Shown: piece by piece, positions 61,827-64,000 of the stretch | How the letters are laid out: each line of letters opens with the position of its first letter | Position numbering within the stretch: position 1 is the first letter of the stretch | Assembly (NCBI GenBank): GCA_019746355.1 | Contig: JAIESC010000007.1 | Span: forward strand, 140,945 to 204,944 | Direction: 5' to 3' | From: Xanthobacteraceae bacterium | GTDB taxonomy: Bacteria > Pseudomonadota > Alphaproteobacteria > Rhizobiales > Xanthobacteraceae | Length of the DNA: 64,000 nt | Position numbers and translations under genes: made by a program | Notes under the pieces: model-generated | Database searches by the model: none | What the model was told of the DNA's origin: nothing | The model's input: only the letters and a program-made list of their open reading frames with translations

Positions 61827-61953
61827 GGAGATAGCGGTGCAAACCAACTGGAAACCGCTCTAGTTGGTCCTACCAACCAGTCTTACCTGCGTTGTGAAAC
61901 GTGAACGGCGGCGGGGTCGTCTTTCCGCCGCCGACGCATTACATATCGGGGCA

Positions 61954-62982
61954 ATGACCCAGCCCCACATCGATATCCCGGTGCGCGCCCCCTCGGCGAC
62001 GGCCACCGATGACACTGTCCTGCCGTTCGAGATCGGTGCGCTCGACCTGCGCGGCCGCGTGGTGCGGCTTGGCTCCGCGGTCGACGCCATTCTGTCCAGC
62101 CACAACTACCCCCTGCCGGTGGCGAAGCTCCTTGGCGAAGCCATTGCGCTGACCGTCATGCTCGGCACGTCATTGAAGTTTGACGGCCGCTTCATCCTGC
62201 AGACCCAGACCGACGGTCCGGTGCGGATGCTGGTGGTCGACTTCAGGAGCCCCGGCCAGATCCGCGCCTGCGCGCGCTTCGACAGGGCGCGGGTGGCAGC
62301 ATTGATCGAGAGCGGCAAGACCGGCGACGCTGATCTTCTGGGCCAGGGCCACCTCGCCATGACCATCGACCAGGGTGCCGACATGAACCGTTACCAGGGC
62401 CTGGTCGCGCTCAACGGCGGCACGCTGGAAGACGCCGCCCACGAATACTTCAAGAGCTCGGAGCAGATCCCGACCCGGGTGCGGCTCGCGGTCGCCGAGG
62501 AGATGTCGCCCGGCGCAGGCCATCGCTGGCGTGCCGGCGGGTTGCTGTTGCAGTTCCTGCCGAAAGCGCCCGAGCGGGCCCGCGTCGCCGACCTTCATCC
62601 GGGTGATGCCCCCGAAGGCACCGAGCCGCATCAGGTGCCGGAGGATGACGCCTGGGTCGAAGGCCAGTCGCTGATCGCGACCGTCGAGGACGTCGAGCTG
62701 ATCGATCCGGCGCTGTCCAGCGAGCGGCTGGTCTACCGGCTGTTCCACGAGCGCGGGGTGCGCGTGTTCAACAGCGTGCCGGTTGTGGCACAATGCTCGT
62801 GCTCGACCGACAACGTGAAGGCGATGCTGCAAAGCTTTTCGCAGGATGACCGCGACCACATGGTTGAGAACGGCGAAATCTCCGTGACCTGCGAGTTCTG
62901 CAGCGCCAACTACAAGTTCGCGCCCGCGGATGTCGGCGCCGCTTCGGACGGCGGAACGAACGGATCGCACCCCGCTCCATGA
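61954..62982 (+). CDS. hslO: redox-regulated molecular chaperone Hsp33
   Basis: This 342-aa chaperone is activated by oxidative unfolding. The C-terminal zinc redox switch has the Cys pairs in VAQCSCSTDNV (C-x-C) and VTCEFCSANY (C-x-x-C), which bind zinc when reduced. ATG 61954 is chosen; an in-frame ATG-like start at 61864 adds a basic segment unlike the family. The C-terminal tail past the zinc motif is extended and disordered. Its stop overlaps the next start (ATGA). Confidence 0.92.
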   Translation: MTQPHIDIPVRAPSATATDDTVLPFEIGALDLRGRVVRLGSAVDAILSSHNYPLPVAKLLGEAIALTVMLGTSLKFDGRFILQTQTDGPVRMLVVDFRSPGQIRACARFDRARVAALIESGKTGDADLLGQGHLAMTIDQGADMNRYQGLVALNGGTLEDAAHEYFKSSEQIPTRVRLAVAEEMSPGAGHRWRAGGLLLQFLPKAPERARVADLHPGDAPEGTEPHQVPEDDAWVEGQSLIATVEDVELIDPALSSERLVYRLFHERGVRVFNSVPVVAQCSCSTDNVKAMLQSFSQDDRDHMVENGEISVTCEFCSANYKFAPADVGAASDGGTNGSHPAP

Positions 62983-63758
62983 GGCCTTCAGCGCACCGCA
63001 CGGCTGCCATGCTCGCCGCCGTCGCGGTGCCGCTCCTCTCGTCCATGGCCGGCGCGCAACCGCAATCTCAATCCTGTCCGGCGCCGCTCGGCGACGCCCG
63101 CCGCCTCGTGCTGGTGACGGCCAGATCCTTCAACGAGCTCGCAGCCGAGATGCAGCTTTACGAGCGCGCCTCGGCCGCGGAGCCGTGGCGGGCCCTTGGC
63201 GCCGCCGAGCCGGTGGTGCTCGGCCGGGGCGGCATCGGCTGGTCGCAGTTCTTCCGGCGCTTTGCGCGCGCCGGCGAGCCGATCAAGGTCGAGGGCGACA
63301 AGCGCGTGCCCGCCGGCTTCTACCGGATCGGCCGGAGCTTCGGCACCGTGCCGTCATCGCGGCCCGGCCATATCCGGGTGACCGACGACACCGTCTGCGT
63401 CTACGAGCCGTCGTCGCCGCACTACAACCGCATCGTGTCGCGCACGGTCGCGGGTCCCGATGTCCGCGTCGAGAACATGAGCCGGATGCTGCCGATGTAC
63501 CGCCGCGGCCTCGTGGTGGACTACCCGACCGACGGCCGGTCGCAGGCCGGGTCCTGCATCTTCATCCATGTCTGGCGCACGCCCACGACCGGCACCGCAG
63601 GCTGTGTCGCGATGCCGGAGCCGCGGGTCGAGGCGTTGCAGGACTTCGCAGCAGGCGGCGCGGTGATCGCGATCCTGCCGCAGCGGGCGCTCGAGCGGTT
63701 TGCGGCGTGCCTCCCCAAGCCGGGCGACAAGCCGGGCGAACGCACGTCGGCCCGCTAA
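62979..63758 (+). CDS. exported L,D-transpeptidase (YkuD-like) family protein
   Basis: This 259-aa exported protein has a signal peptide (TAAMLAAVAVPLLSSMAGA) and a C-terminal catalytic region with GSCIFIHVWRTPTTGTAGCV. The His in FIH and the Cys in GTAGC match the L,D-transpeptidase/YkuD catalytic pattern for peptidoglycan cross-linking or remodelling, though the motif is a divergent version of the usual S-H-G-C. It is co-translated with hslO (ATGA overlap), and its TAA overlaps the convergent apaG stop. Confidence 0.75.
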   Translation: MRPSAHRTAAMLAAVAVPLLSSMAGAQPQSQSCPAPLGDARRLVLVTARSFNELAAEMQLYERASAAEPWRALGAAEPVVLGRGGIGWSQFFRRFARAGEPIKVEGDKRVPAGFYRIGRSFGTVPSSRPGHIRVTDDTVCVYEPSSPHYNRIVSRTVAGPDVRVENMSRMLPMYRRGLVVDYPTDGRSQAGSCIFIHVWRTPTTGTAGCVAMPEPRVEALQDFAAGGAVIAILPQRALERFAACLPKPGDKPGERTSAR

Positions 63759-64000
63759 TTCAGCGTGCGCTTGGCCTGTCCGGCGTCGAGCGAGAACGCC
63801 GGGATCTGCACGTCGAAGCCTTCGCCGGACTCCGACACCATGCCGTAGGTTCCGGTCATGAAACCCGACGGCGTCGGCAGCGGCACGCCGCTCGTGTATT
63901 CGAACGACTTGCCCGGCTCGAGTGTCGGCGTCTCGCCGACCACGCCCGCGCCCTTGACCTCCTGCAGCCGGCCGTTGGCGTCGGTGATCTTCCAGTGGCG
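63755..64000 (-). CDS. apaG: ApaG (Co2+/Mg2+ efflux-associated DUF525 protein), 5'-truncated by window
   Basis: This is the C-terminal 81 residues of ApaG; the start is beyond the window. The visible segments HWKITDANGRLQEVKGAGVV, GETPTLEPGKSFEYTSGVPL, TPSGFMTGTYGMV and FDVQIPAFSLD are characteristic of the ApaG fibronectin-III-like fold. Its TAG (63755–63757 on the reverse strand) overlaps the TAA of the L,D-transpeptidase gene, so the two transcripts converge with shared stop codons. Confidence 0.92.
   Translation of the reverse strand, partial: RHWKITDANGRLQEVKGAGVVGETPTLEPGKSFEYTSGVPLPTPSGFMTGTYGMVSESGEGFDVQIPAFSLDAGQAKRTLN

Overview
The window comes from a high-GC alphaproteobacterium, most likely Hyphomicrobiales/Rhizobiales of the Bradyrhizobium–Rhodopseudomonas–Xanthobacteraceae kind. 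The evidence is a gcrA gene, many orphan solute receptors of the Bug/TTT and ABC_sub_bind types, a DUF6894 protein, an imuA-imuB-dnaE2 mutagenesis cassette, alphaproteobacterial LexA boxes (GAAC-N7-GAAC), CcrM GANTC sites and several families of short palindromic intergenic repeats. I saw no rRNA, tRNA, insertion sequence or CRISPR array.

Layout. 1–12 kb is a metabolic/transport stretch: two orphan ABC_sub_bind receptors, two TTT receptors upstream of an orphan molybdenum-hydroxylase large subunit, a tricarballylate-dehydrogenase-like flavoprotein, a TylF-like methyltransferase and a polysaccharide deacetylase. 12–14 kb holds an Uup-type ABC-F ATPase. 14.0–15.97 kb is an AT-richer insert carrying the three-Cys-motif pair (DUF5131 + TcmP) behind a perfect LexA box. 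16–21 kb is a group of small exported or envelope proteins (two PRC-barrel proteins, a crystallin-fold protein, a frameshifted secreted protein) plus Ogt. 21–24 kb has a quinone oxidoreductase and an acyl-CoA synthetase. 24.7–30.5 kb is the SOS mutasome imuA-imuB-dnaE2 with its own LexA box. 30.6–36.3 kb is an accessory island with a 1231-aa P-loop NTPase (possible STAND-like defence protein) and two membrane/coiled-coil proteins. Next to it, 36.3–36.9 kb has no convincing gene but contains a third LexA box and a 128-nt element that folds into a near-perfect five-way junction. 37–38.7 kb has a Cys-rich protein and a Tat-exported metallo-beta-lactamase-fold hydrolase.

38.8–50.4 kb is a catabolic cluster: a UbiD decarboxylase, a CMD-family protein, a Rieske oxygenase, TTT receptors, a hydrolase with every catalytic residue of fluoroacetate dehalogenase, a cupin, two more alpha/beta hydrolases, a polysaccharide deacetylase and a dihydroxyphthalate-decarboxylase-like protein. 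50.7–58.5 kb is the phosphate regulon (ybhN-like gene, phoR, Pho box, pstSCAB, phoU, phoB). 58.6–64 kb is core: gcrA divergent from argD-argF, then hslO, an L,D-transpeptidase-like gene and the C-terminal part of apaG.

The three LexA boxes fit one tight consensus (GAACAWATMAAGAAC), so mutagenic synthesis, the TcmP/DUF5131 pair and something at 36.4 kb are probably induced together by DNA damage. The strongest candidates for undescribed biology are the SOS-controlled TcmP/DUF5131 operon, the five-way-junction element with its adjacent LexA box, and the neighbouring large-NTPase island.
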